From Wuchereria bancrofti (lineage: Eukaryota; Nematoda; Chromadorea; Rhabditida; Onchocercidae), in contig SSBO01000012.1 in assembly GCA_005281725.1 (NCBI GenBank), positions 11,477,932 through 11,541,931 of the forward strand: a DNA stretch of 64,000 bases, in the 5' to 3' direction. Positions 39,466 to 52,017 of the stretch are shown here, piece by piece. The notes beneath the pieces are model-generated. The model saw nothing but the letters and a program-made list of their open reading frames with translations, searched no databases and was not told the origin of the DNA. Each line of letters begins with the position of its first letter. The first letter of the stretch is position 1. Made by a program: the position numbers and the translations under genes.

Positions 39466-42400
39466 ATGTCGTACTCTCTTTGGTATACGTTGCTTTCCGC
39501 ATGTGCTAGCGTAATATCGCATGGCGAGCCAAATTTTCTACAGCATATCGTGATTCAGACCGGCTGCTTCAACATTTACCGCCCATGTCCAGAGAGATAT
39601 CGATCGCGGCAGAATAGTACAGTGCTACAATTACAGACCTTTTAGAATATTTCTTTTTACCTTAGCAATGATTTGCCAGTCTAATCAGCAGCACTTATCC
39701 AGAATTTTCCAGATCTACCATCGACCATATCACCGTTATCAGTGATAACTCGTCGCTTGTTAATCAGAACGAACTATATCGATGATTTGACAACCACAAC
39801 TGTTTCATTAACCCATCCATCAACAACAGCAACCACCATATCATCACCACCTCTACCGTCCGAAACAGTACCTTCAAAAATGACCGCTACCACACCTACC
39901 ACCTCTATTGCTGTCGCAACTCTGGAGACTACTCGTATCACAGACACTGCACCTCTCACTGCACTGGCCACACTTGAAATACCACTCTCTTCATCTCCTG
40001 GTACGACAGTTCAGAATTTACAATTTACACAGAGGCAGGAGAAACACAGTTGATGATATTTCAGAGAGGTGTTTAGATAGAAGCATTTGACATGTGAAAA
40101 AACATTCTTCTTCATTTCCACCATCTATCGAATCCAAGGAAATTATTTCCAGTACGATGACATGAAATGCACATCGGTCCGTGCAAATGTAAATCATCAT
40201 CTAACCGGAATGTATGAAATGTCTGCCAGTGGTAATTGCCAGCAGATTTTTCAAATTAAAAATAAATTGAAAAATTAGCGCCGAGACTTAAGTTAATGGG
40301 TGGTATAAAAATTCCAAACAATTTTACAAATAATTTAAAGAGCCAAGTTTTACAGGCTATGGAAAAGATATAAATCCATGTAAATACGGTGAATCAGCAA
40401 AGGGCTTCAACCAAAGACCACTGATGTGCAGTCGATCAAATTCAATGGCATGCCCTAAAGGATTCTTTTGTCACATTGGAGCTTCTCGGGCGGAAACGGT
40501 TTGCTGTGAACGATCCGGGCGTGAGTTTAGTTTCTTAATTGATTGTATCGATTAAAGATTAATTTATATATAACTTAAATTCTGTCGAGAAGATGTTGCA
40601 AGAAAGATTAATTGGGGAATCTGTGTGCCCAACAAGATATGTAAATGATAATAGAATGAACTGCACTATTAATCTTACATAGAGGGATAGCTGACTCAAA
40701 ATTAAATTCGTAAAGGACAAATTCCAGTGGCAGATCCCTGCAGTTTACCGGTGGAAGAAGGCGAAGGAAATGCACGGCTAGAACGTTACTACTACGACTA
40801 TAATTCCAAAAACTGCCAGCAGTTTATTTACCGTGGAGTGAGAGGCAATGAAAATAGTTTCGGCACGTACGAAGAATGCAGGCACGAATGCATGCGTAAG
40901 TATTTCAATCTTTAATATATTAATATTTTTTAACCTTTTCTTAAACGTAAATTTCACGACAACGCATGCAAAAATAAATAATAAACGTCAAATATTGTAG
41001 GAATAAGATGCCATAAATTTAGCTATTTCTTAATATGTTCGCTTTTTTTTTGCTTCTCTCTCAATTTTTAGGGTGGGATTTGATTTGTCAAATATCACCG
41101 AAAGCCTCCGAGCATCGCAGTTGTTCAGTGAATCGTCGTGAATGTGGTGACAAGCAGTGGTGTCACATTGGCACCAGCAGCTATTCTTCGTTATGTTGCG
41201 CCGGAAGTTTGTGAAATTGTTTTTTTTTTTGACTTCGTTTTTGTTTTTGGAAAAAATGAAGAAATAAATGGAAGATCAAGCGGTCTGCTGAAGCTGTCTG
41301 CCATTTTTGTTTCACTTGGGTTTTATTAGCTAATATCCGAGTGCCTTTATATCTAATTCAAACCGTATTTGAATTTAACTGTTTTAATTAATTTCTCATT
41401 TCTCATCTAACTATCGATTTGCTTGACATTTCCTGAGGCAAAATATTGTTGTGCATGGATCGTAGAGAATGTTCTGATAGTTGGTAGATCCATATTTGTA
41501 TGGTTTCTGTATGAAATAACTGAGAGTCTTTTCCCTGAGTGGAATGAATATTTCGCTACAATAATATCCGATTAATATTTTCTTCTTTTTCATTCTAATT
41601 CCAAAAATTTCAGCATCAGATAATCTCTGTGAATTGCCTGTGGCACAGGGTGAAGGCAATGAAACGATCACTCGCTGGTTTGCAGATTCGAACGATCACT
41701 CCTGCACTCGAAGATGCAAGATATTCACTTATAAAGGCTTCAAGGGAAATCAAAACAATTTCCTCACCAAGGAAGACTGCGAAAAGCAGTGCAAACGTAA
41801 ATGCATTTCCTTCAATTCACAGTTTGGAAGTTAAATATGAGAATGCAAGAAATCATATAACTGAGTGAAATTGGCTGAATAGTTTGCAACTCTCACTGAT
41901 TGCACTTGTTTGTAGGAGAATGTGAAGATCCATGCGGTACTGGAGTAATGCTTATGAACCCAGGATATATGCCATTCCTTTGTACTGCAACGAACATATG
42001 TCCACGTAATTATTGGTGTCACATAGGTGCACACCCGGATACCACTGTTTGTTGTCCAGAAAATGGCAAGTTTATTGATTACATAAGTTTAAGAAAATGC
42101 AGCTACTTTTTTGATTTAGCATCCATAATTAGGCTGAGTATGACGCAAGGTAGTTAGAAATTATCTATCATTTTAAGGTATAAGCCGTTGTGAGCAACCT
42201 ATGGTCGAAGGTACTGGTAACAGCAGTTTATTGAGGTGGTATTTTGAGCAGATCTCACGCAAATGTTTTACATTTTACTACCATGGAAAAGAAGGAAATC
42301 AAGTTGGTTTCAAAAAAATTGCTGGATATTCAGAAATTTCATATTTTGGAAATCAAGTTAGAGAATGTATTTGGGAAGTTCTCAAGTTCAAAAAAATGCC

Positions 42401-45400
42401 TGCATAAAGTGTTAATAATAAAGAAATAGCTAATCAATTAATCGAGTTCCACCAAGTAATTCCGTTGACGGACTTATTCACTTTGTTTTTTTCACCAATT
42501 AGTTCTTACTGCTTGTTCTACTTAGACTAGCGGACTACTTCTCACATAAAACATTAGTTTTGATATTTTGATTTACGACTGACTTAGCAAATTAATTTAT
42601 GAGTAGGAACTGCACAACATAATTTACCCCTTCCATTGTCTATCAGTGTATTTTCACTATACGAAAAACTGAAATTGCTTACAGAATTCGTTCTTGACAG
42701 AAGATGATTGCAAGAATGCATGTCCTGTTTATGAGAATCCGTGTGGCAATGGAGAGCCGCTTCTGATGAATGGTAAACCGAAGAGATGCAATTCGGAAGA
42801 ACGTTGCCCCCAGACGCACTACTGCCACATTGGAGCAAACAGGACAGAGAACTTCTGCTGCCACAAGAGTACGTACGGTATCATCATTTTTCAAAAGCAA
42901 TCGAAGCCATATCATACAACAGAATTTCGTTGCAGACTTAATTTCAAATCAACTGGGCCAGCTGTCCTAGCATATCTGATGTTATCATCAGAAAGAAGTG
43001 CATAGAAAAGAAATTGGGATAATCTTTCTCCCGAACTTGACTTATTTCCTGTTAGGTTTTAGGGCTGAAATAGCATTAAATTTCGGGTTGACACATGACA
43101 GCACCGTTTATTAAAAAGAGTGGCGCTGTAACAATTGCAATGACAATTACCCGACAAGCTGTGAAGTGAAGGAATCACACAGCTGATAAACTAACATTAC
43201 GATAAAGTGAAAATGCCAAAACATAAGAACAACGGATGATAACTGTGTAGTGGAGAATGATGCGCAGTGAGTTTCATATTTACATGCTTTACATCATATG
43301 AGTAAAAGAATTCATTGCAGATGGGAACCGATGTGATCAACCGATGAATCAGGGAGAAGGACAGTCTTTGCTTTTAAGATATTATTATGATAAGGATTCC
43401 TATCGATGTCGTGAGTTTGTTTATCTTGGCTCAAGAGGCAATGCGAATAATTTTTTGAATGAAGAAGATTGTGAAGCAACGTGTCCTGGTAAGTTCCAAA
43501 TTTTCAGGAATCACAAGTCCTCCAGAAACTTCTTCAAGATTCTGAGTTTTTTCAGAAGTATCAGTAAAGCACTTAATTATTCAAAAGTAAAATATGTCTT
43601 GCAGACTTAGCAAAACCATCAAATGTTACTGATGTCTTTTCTATGCGGAAACGAATCACGAAATAATTTTTTCAGTGGTGCCAAATCCATGTGCATATGG
43701 TAGACCACTTACAAATGGTCAAAACGGACCGATAATTTGTGGTGGTAGTGAAAGCTGTCCAGAAGATTACTACTGCCATATTGGGAGTTCTCCGGAAACG
43801 ACAAACTGTTGTCCGGGATGTTTGTTTTTTATTTTTTTATAGATGCTTTTGCTGTTAGTTTTGCTTTCGCTCATTAGAATGGTGCTCATTATTATCATTT
43901 TAATGCAGGAGTGACAAGACAATAAAACTAATTGTCTTCACAATTAACAAATTATGTCTTAAGAAAACTTAGAAGACATACTCTTTCCTTGCAATCGTCA
44001 ACTGTCACCTGTAGTTATACTGCTCTCAGTGGTAAACTTGATGTTGCAGCTAATGACACATGTAAGTTGCCACTTGAAATTGGCAAAGGCACCGAACAAC
44101 TGCAGAGGTGGTACTTTGATCGGAAACAACAAATGTGTCATCAATTTATTTATCGCGGCCTTTACGGCAATGCCAACAATTTCATCACACGAGGAACTTG
44201 TCAACAGATTTGCCAGGGTTTCAAATTTCACAAACTCAATAAAACGAAAAAATTTTTTTGGTTGAATTTTCATGTCCCTCAATTTTTTTCTCCTCTGCCA
44301 CTGAGTATTACTAGTATTGTAATATCGATACTCATTCGCACACTAGAATTTATTTTGTGGTAGCGGATTGGAAAAAGTGAGGAAACGATGGAAATCTGGT
44401 CACTGATGGTCAGTGATCTAAAGAATTGTTTTGCATTGTATATTTTGTCCACAAATGAATCCATGTGGAAATGGAACATCGCTGGCGGATAAGGAGGGAA
44501 GGCGAATTTCTTGCAAAGCAAGTGGATCAGACGATTGTCCGAACGGTTATTTGTGTCATAGAGGGTCATCATCTTTGACAACACAGTGTTGTTCTGGACA
44601 AGGCAAGCTTCTTCCTTAAAAAATTCTGGTGTCAAGTGCAAGCTGTTTCTCCGGAATGATTGGAATTGTTGTTTCTAAAAACAAAAAAATGATTAGCCAA
44701 GAAGATGGGAAAAGACTACTTAATCATAAGAATGGGAAGTGAAGGAAGGAGAAAAAGCAGACAGATGAGTAAAATAAAACGAAACTTTTTTTCACTTAAC
44801 ATTTTTGCGAGCTCTTTTAGGAAGAAATATTTCAGTTAAGAATCCATGTGAACAGGTACTGTCCATTGGATATGGCGGTGAAGAGATTCCGCGGTGGTTC
44901 TACGATGCGAATTATAAAAAGTGCTTGGAATTTACTTACGGTGGTTTGGGCGGTAATGAAAATAATTTCCTTTCAAGGAAAAGCTGTGAGGAATCTTGCA
45001 GAGGTGATTTTGTCTGTAAATTAGGGTGGCGATGAAAAAGTTTAGAAATTGTCAGAGTATGCTTTAACAAAGTACGATATTCAACAGATCAATATTGGTT
45101 AGAGTCTAACTGTATTCAGGACAAAAGGATTATTGTCCTCATGGCGATCCGCTTATGGAAGCATCCGGGAAGGCTTTAGCCAAGTGTGGAGTAGATGATG
45201 CATGCCCGCGGGGATTCATATGCAACGTGATCGATGGAAAAAATACCACTGCGTGTTGTCAGGTGACTTGAAAGTCCTTTCTAAAAGAAAATATAGTCCT
45301 TAATCTGAGGAAGCTTTCGAGGGTTAATTTTATGCCAAAGAATAAATCATTCATTTAGTACATCTTACTAAGTTTCACAACTTCTACAGGATCCTGCAAA

Positions 45401-45756
45401 TTTCTGTCTACAGCCAATAGACCCAGGACGACAATGTAAGGAATTTGAAACGCGATATGGATATGATCCAGAATTAGATGATTGCGTCTATTATCAGTAT
45501 GGAGGTATTTGCTTTTATTGATTGAAGAAGTTCATTTTTTGCTAATAGCACCAAATCAAAGCTAAAGTATACGAAGTTCACTAAAAATCAAAATCAACTC
45601 CAGTGTTGCAACTTTAATTGTGACCATGACGTGTAATCTAAAATGTCGTTGGTCTGCAGCAGAATGACTTCTCTCAATTATACAGGTTGTGGTGGTACAT
45701 TGAATAATTTCGAAACGCTGGAAAAGTGTACCGAAATTTGTTGCAAGAACGATTGA
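39466..45756 (+). CDS. Secreted multi-Kunitz / WR1 cysteine-rich protein
   Basis: Exons: 39466-39616, 39713-40000, 40356-40520, 40728-40895, 41072-41206, 41614-41796, 41916-42065, 42178-42302, 42685-42868, 43321-43488, 43676-43819, 44050-44217, (44364-44376), 44424-44602, 44821-45003, 45120-45262, 45390-45504, 45686-45756. About 910 residues. The N-terminus is a signal peptide (MSYSLWYTLLSACASVIS), followed by a Thr/Ser/Pro-rich mucin-like linker. Then come seven WR1/lustrin-type cysteine domains (C-P-x2-Y-x-C-H-I-G...C-C pattern) alternating with seven Kunitz folds. Kunitz domains 1-6 lack C14 and C38; domain 7 keeps six cysteines and has Lys at the P1-equivalent position. Most domain exons are phase 1-1. 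Frame forces GC-AG introns at 42066 and 44603. Likely extracellular, in cuticle or matrix; any protease-inhibiting role is inference. The junction after 44217 is uncertain. Confidence 0.88.
42066..42177 (+). other. GC-AG intron 1 in the Kunitz/WR1 gene
   Basis: Donor AATG|GCAAGT joins TTTTAAG|GT to rebuild a Gly codon and enter Kunitz 3 (G-I-S-R-C-E-Q-P). The nearby GT at 42070 would give an immediate frame break and stop. Confidence 0.7.
44364..44376 (+). other. Possible 13-nt microexon in the Kunitz/WR1 gene
   Basis: Exon 44050-44217 ends in phase 1, while the WR1 exon entered at 44424 needs phase 2. The 13 nt between TGGTAG and GTGAGG supply exactly the missing phase and add A-D-W-K-K. 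Speculative; a sequencing indel would explain the same gap. Confidence 0.3.
44603..44820 (+). other. GC-AG intron 2 in the Kunitz/WR1 gene
   Basis: Donor CAAG|GCAAGC after CCSGQ. No GT donor precedes the in-frame stop at 44617. It joins CTTTTAG|GA, or the in-phase acceptor 15 nt later at 44835, to enter Kunitz 6. Confidence 0.65.
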
Positions 45757-45766
45757 GTAATGATTC

Positions 45767-45772
45767 AATAAA
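45767..45772 (+). other. AATAAA polyadenylation signal of the Kunitz/WR1 gene
   Basis: A perfect AATAAA 11 nt after the TGA stop at 45754-45756, implying a very short 3' UTR. Confidence 0.55.
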
Positions 45773-46666
45773 AAATTCAACTGTGGCTTCTGGATTTGTA
45801 AATCAGTGATTATTACTCTTTTCCTTAAATTACTTAATAATTATGACAATAATGGCAGTTTTAGCGAAGGAAGAAAATGATGATGAAATGTTGGTCCAAT
45901 CTGAGCATTAAATTATGGTTGAAAATGAAGCCAAGCCTTAAAATCGAGAAAGATATGATATCACGAGATGATGTCCCGTAATGGTCACTGCTGTTAGTAG
46001 CATAGCAGTTTTTAAGTGGCACCAAGCGTATTAGGACATTTAACTAACTGCTTCTGCGATAATAAATTAATTGTCAACTGTTGTACATTCGACCGAAATT
46101 GTAAAATGCTATTTCGGTCTGCTAGTATTGCCACCAACGTTGCACTATAAGTTGTGGCCTTTTGTGAGAAGTCGAAACCAAGTCATTTATATTTGGCTCA
46201 GTTTTCATTCTTCGCTTTACAGCGAAAAGCTCTTCATATTACATTTCATGTAAATATGAATGTAAATTTCATTAACCTATATCATATGAGTCATTGTCTT
46301 CCTCTTAACTTAGACAAGTATGATTTGCTCATTTGATTCTAAATGAAAATACAATTTGGATATTTCTTTAAAATCACACTTTTACTTCCTCGAAAGCTAA
46401 AGTGTTGTTGGTTCGATATTGTTCTTTAAATACACTATCAAATTTAACTATTTATATTTAAAGCTCTTCACTACTTAAATTTAAAATCCTAAGCGGCAGC
46501 ACTTCGATTTAATAAATAGTGGCGATTACGGAAAATAATTTCAATTTTCATCAAATAGGACAGCCGTGAAGCGCGTTCAGTTACAGTCTAGTAGTAATAA
46601 TTCATGCTTAGCATAATGACCTACTTGTGTCCAGTTTTCCGGTTATTTAAAATGGCTAAATAATTT

Positions 46667-46744
46667 CGGGTGAATTGGGTAGGGTAGGTATCATTATTTG
46701 TCTGTCGGGTGAATTGGGTAGGGTAGGTATCATTATTTGTCTGT
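46667..46744. repeat. Perfect tandem duplication of a 39-bp unit
   Basis: Units 46667-46705 and 46706-46744 are identical, each starting CGGGTGAATTGGGTAGGG. Confidence 0.9.
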
Positions 46745-48340
46745 GGTAATGCAGAGAAGTGGTAACTTTTTCTGAACTTATAAATTCGGACATTGGAAGC
46801 TTCACACTACCACTAATGAAAATGGAATAATGCACGCGGGAACGCGAATTGCTCACATTGGATGCAAGTTACAACAAAAGTGCAGCATGCAACTTTGCTA
46901 TGTTTCCCAAATGATGCTTATGTTGGCGATTTTGTCCAGACGAAATGCTAAGAAATTCCAAAGCACTGGAGAATTTCATATTTTAAGAAAAAACGCTTCA
47001 TCGGACGAAGTGAAGTTGATGCAAAAAGCATTACATTGATCTCTCTGTCTCTGCTTTTGAGCGGCTTTGTCTTTATGTATGAAACTTTCCGCTATTGCAT
47101 TTCATGTTTGCACAAATGCAAGTCCAAAATCACATCTTCATCATGTAAAGTCTTCTAATTCGTTGTAATTGGAGGACAAGTTATTGGTGTAGTGGAAAGT
47201 TAATACGGTCCATGCACAGCTGTTTGTCTTTTCGTCTTAAACCTTTCCGTGTTATACGTCAGCATGTCGCTAAGCTGCTAATTTGTGACGAAATTATCGC
47301 AACTCTTTAAAAATGGAAAGGTATCCTTGTGAAGAGAAGTATAGTTGAAATATGAGATGGAAAACCTAAGCGACGTCCTTTACCACAGTTCTTCCCACTT
47401 TTAGTTTTGTTCAATATCCATAGGCGACTGTGGTTGACTCATTCGCAAGACTCGAAGCTGAGAACTGGCTGTCATTTACAACTGAACAATTACTTCTTCC
47501 AGAAATACTGATCTGTGTCCTAAAAATGTTCACAGGATTTTGATATGAACAACATTTCTTAAAGGGAAAAGATAAGTTGCTGTCCCATACAGGCGGCAAT
47601 TGCCAAACGATGACAAAGTACGAGAAAATATTTGAAAAAGCTCATTTTTTCTGCAATTTTAAATGTTGATCATACGAGCTTTATTTATTCCAGTTGGAGA
47701 GACTTGCATCGCATTTGGATTGGTAGATGTTGTGCCATAGATATTAATCGTCGCAGTCAGAGAGGCTTGGAGTTTGACTGGTTATGGCTAATCCATCGGT
47801 GCCATGAGCTGGCTTATCATTGTCATCGACCTATTTACCGTTTCTGCTCTCTTATCGATGAAATGCGAAATGTAATGAGCCTCTTCTGCCGGACATTATT
47901 TGAATTTGTCTACCTCATAATAGCACAAATGACGATTATTACTCATTCTTCCGAGTGCTCGCCGAATACCACGTTTTATTCCCATTTTAGCGATATATTC
48001 CTGAATGTTTAGTTCTCTTTTGGAATTTGTAAATTAACTTCAACTTTAAAGAAATATTAAAATTTTAACGACAATTTCAGTTGCACAGTTGAGGATGCTG
48101 AACAGACTTTGAATGTTATGCTTGCCGAGGTCAGAGGTAACAAGTGTTTTTTGGCGGATGAGTCACAGTAAAATTCATTATACTTCAATAAAAGTTCAAA
48201 ATTCAAAAATTGAATATTGTTTTAGGTAGCACAAAGGATGGTTTAAAATCATTTTTGTAATAGAACAGAATGAAGCAACTAAAATATAAATTCATAACAT
48301 TTTACTGAACCGGGATGCATTTTCGTCCTGCTTTTGCTTT

Positions 48341-48368
48341 CTCTCTTTCTCTTTCTCTCTCTCTCTGT
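48341..48368. repeat. CT-rich microsatellite
   Basis: Imperfect run of TC and TTTC units. Confidence 0.75.
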
Positions 48369-49775
48369 CTTGCCTTTTTTTCCTTCCTTTTTAAACACTT
48401 CATGATGCAAATGTCGAAGAATTTGCTATTCAAATTCCTGTTATCAATAAATAAATACGTCATCTGCAATTTATGTGTCAAGTTACTTTTGCAAGTTAAT
48501 ATGCAATGAGAAGTAACAACATGCAACCTGCAAATCTGTGAACAGCTCATTTCATTCTATTCCAGCTTTTCAAAAACTGCACACTTAATCTCCCATAGAA
48601 GATAGTCTCCGTTTAAACCGAACTATCTGCTGAACAGATGATGTTATTCCAGTCGGCATAAAAAGCAGCGGTACGCATAGTTCTTCCGTCAAGTTTCGAA
48701 ACACATGTTTAACAGGAATGTTTGCGAATGAGAGAGACGGAGACTTTATGAATCCGTTTAGATATGACTAGAAAGTTAGAAGAATTTGACTTTAAATCAA
48801 AACGTTCTGTGGGAAGACTTCATATCCGTTCATTTCTATTTTGGAGATATCTCCAGTAGTGTACCAAGGAACCTAGCATCAATTTCAATCCTGTTTCAAA
48901 AGCGCTCTCGTTTGTTGCTTTTATTCTCTAAAAGTCAATTTTGTTCACACTCCTTTTCAAATTCATTCAGTAATTTTTAGACTTTTTCTCAGTATTTTCA
49001 TGTTCATTTATACTGTCCCATATTAGTTGGTCTTTCGCGCTTTTATCTTGCGCATGCAAGATTGTCGAAATAAACTGAAGTAAATCAAATTACTACAAGT
49101 GAATTTAGTCGAAATAACTGATTAATAATCCATATTTGAAGCGTTGATGGGGTTACCAATTAGTTGGTTACCAGAAAGAGGAATCGCTGCAGGGGCGTAA
49201 TTCTATAATATGCGATGATGTATGCTACTCCCGACAAAACAGTTTACGCTCTTTAACCTAAACTCCTTTTTCTCACGGTGGCGCACCAAATTTTTTGTAC
49301 AGCCGCCTCATGCAATAGGAAAGTCACGGCATTATGTAGCTCGAATGAAAATTAGATTGAGGTTCAAAAGTTGGACAAACAGTAGCAAGTTTAGCCGTGA
49401 AGAAGGAAACGTTTTTCGTGTTTCAAAGTGTAAACGATTTTTGAAACTTAACAGCTAAAAACTTTTGACCTTACCAATGAGTCGTGTTTCAGTTTCGGTG
49501 TTTTCTGAAGTAAGAATCAAATCCCGTAAACTTTTTTTTACTTATTTATTATCTCTCCGAACCAAAGACCTATAAGTCCTTTTGTATGAGCCAAGATGTC
49601 CATTACTGCTAGTTGTGAGTTTTTAAAAGATCACTGAGACATTAAAAACGGAAATTTCACAACAAGGTGAGTTCGTTCCGTTTCTCCAAGGAAGTGCTTT
49701 AATGAAAGCAAAGAAATAAAATAAAAGAGAATTTTATGGTAAATTTATCTAAACTCCAACTTTCAAAGCATCCAA

Positions 49776-49810
49776 TTAGACAGATAGATAGATAGATAGA
49801 CAGATAGGTT

Positions 49811-49878
<68 letters not shown>

Positions 49879-49879
49879 T

Positions 49880-49948
<69 letters not shown>
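49776..49948. repeat. GATA tetranucleotide microsatellite array
   Basis: About 170 bp of nearly uninterrupted GATA units with a few variants (CAGATAGGTT near 49801 and TATA near 49877). The long minus-strand open frame over it (repeated Tyr-Leu-Ser-Ile) is an artefact of the repeat. Confidence 0.95.
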
Positions 49949-51500
49949 AGCTTCAATGTGACATACTCCCTCTTCGCTGATTCTTCCAATTTCTCATACT
50001 CGAAAAATGGTCTTCCTCCCAACAATCTCAACAACTTTACAACTATTTCCTCTTTTCATTCGTCATCTGATCTTTTACGACTTCACTGGCTAGTAACACT
50101 TCGAAGCAGTGCTGAGCTCTTTCTGAGAGCATTTTTAATCCATGACTTTGGTTAACTGCAGCCAACTACCGAAAAGTTCTCGAGTAAGAAAGTTTGTAGC
50201 GAAGGAAATTGAGGAATTTCAAATTGTCCCTTTTTGAGCGAAATTCTTTTTTGTCATGACAGAATTAATGAAAAAGTCAAAATTTTCTTACGCTCTTCAA
50301 TTTATTACTATTATTAACAGAATGAGTTAGGTTTAATAGCCTTCAAATCTTAACTGATTTCTGAAATTTACCTTGCATGAATCAACTAGTTCCAGACTCA
50401 TTCCTGTCATTCCTTTTTCTGGATGTTTCGTCATAGTTTCCTCTGCTAGTTTGTCCATCTCCTAACAAACAATGAACTAAAACTTCCTGTGAAAGACATC
50501 GTTTGATCCTTGCTTTCTGCTCTTTCAACCTCATTATAGCAACACTGCTGTAGTCATTTTTGTTCCCTTTTCAAGGAATAAGATAGATCCCTTCCGAATT
50601 TGGGTCTTTCATCTCAAAAATGCGGTATTTTTGGTAGAGTGTAGTAGCGACAGCTTCATGTGAACCCGGAAATGAAAAGAGCAATCTGAGAATAGAGAAA
50701 CTGCTGAGAATAGAGAAAAAAAGATGCATTTAACCTTTCTTACGTCATCACAGCGCTGAATTTGTATGCAGTTGCGCTGTTGAAAGTGTGATGTGGGCCA
50801 AGAGACAGATCTGTCTCAGTTAAACAAACTTCATGGTATCTCTCACCACACCTCAAATACCGGTAGGAACATCTTTGCTTCTGCTGGTTAGTTCAGAGGC
50901 TATTTCCTTATTACTGGACCCATTTCTCCATCCTATTTCCCAAATTTCGACAGAAGTCGGAGCAACCAGGAAAGCACTCTATTTCAAATGCCTCCAAATC
51001 AAGGTCATTCAACGAAAGAGCGAAAACCTGTACTTTTAAAAGACACACCGTTTAAATATCCTGTCTAACGCAGAAAACTTGATTTGAAAACTACGATAGG
51101 AAGAAAGAATAATTGAATTGAGCGGGCTTAGAAAGAGATATTAGTTTAATGAAAAGAAATGAAAATGAAATCAATAAAGAGTTTCAGAAAGACACGAAAT
51201 AACATGAGCAACGCGCTACTAATATTGGCTCCGTTGGGAAACTATCCGCTGATGTCGTGACTGTACAGCCTCTTTGCAAGCGAATTGAATAGATAAATCC
51301 ATCCTCCTCTTTCAATACATATTTGTTCAAAGATCACAAAGCGACAGCAAGACCCAATCAGTCATCCTTACGGAAGATAGGCGCGGATCCGTACTTGCAC
51401 ATTCCCTTCGTGCATCATTGCCTTTCCCGTCTCTCCGTTCTGCATCAGAACAGAAAAGTGGTAGGAGATATCTGTTACTAGAAGAGAAGTGTTGAAAAGT

Positions 51501-51508
51501 ATATAAAA
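51501..51508 (+). promoter_or_regulatory. Possible TATA box upstream of the ADAMTS gene
   Basis: ATATAAAA lies about 510 bp before the ATG at 52018, in the intergenic region on the coding strand. TATA-like words are common in AT-rich DNA, so this is weak. Confidence 0.25.
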
Positions 51509-51633
51509 ACGAAACGTGAAATTGAATGAGCAGTAGTCTCCATTTTACGAGTGACAGCGATAGGTGCGATCTTCCACATAACTCCTGAACTGAAGTGATC
51601 CAAAGTTGTCAGATTATAACAAGAGCGCTCGTA

Positions 51634-51698
51634 ACGACGATGACGACGGTGACGATAATGGTGACGATGACGACGGTGACGACGATGTTGGTGACGAG
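51634..51698. repeat. Imperfect GAC/GAT trinucleotide tract
   Basis: About 65 bp of GACGATGACGGT-type units 320 bp upstream of the ADAMTS start codon. Noncoding in the model given. Confidence 0.75.
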
Positions 51699-52017
51699 AT
51701 TATCGAAGCGATAACTATCACAGCACAGCAGCTCTTCTAAATCACCTGTCCTTCTGAATCATGCAAATCTATTCCCCCTGCTCGTACCTATGCTTGTGAT
51801 GGAACCAGTCTTTGTTGTTTGAACCGAAATAGCCAATGGTGTGGATGTATTTGCTACGACGACAGTCACACACAATCCTCAGTTAGGGACGTGCCAGTAT
51901 CGGTGCTTGTTGTTGTCTAGTTAGTTTCTTATCTGCGATTTGGTCCTGAAGACCCGTAATCTATGATCCAAAATCAGACTGATCGACATTTTGAAGTGAC
52001 ACAGTGATCATTTACGA

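Larger units (their letters stand above)
45773..52017. other. Intergenic spacer, 6.2 kb, with simple repeats
   Basis: No supported gene. It holds a 39-bp tandem duplication, a CT-rich tract, a GATA array and a GAC/GAT tract, listed separately. A stretch at 47690-47890 gives Trp/Cys/His-rich or helix-like peptides depending on frame, but none stays open with good splice sites. Confidence 0.45.

Noticed and set aside
40087..40278. Open frame with a Kunitz-like NCQQIF string
   Set aside because: It lies in the intron between 40000 and 40356. The flanking exons join in frame without it and it has no other Kunitz landmarks.
47632..48012. 126-codon plus-strand open frame rich in Trp, Cys and His
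   Set aside because: No domain recognised, no consistent codon signal, and other frames look equally plausible. It could be a decayed membrane-protein exon but I cannot support it.
49699..50034. 111-codon minus-strand open frame of Tyr-Leu-Ser-Ile repeats
   Set aside because: It is a translation of the GATA microsatellite.
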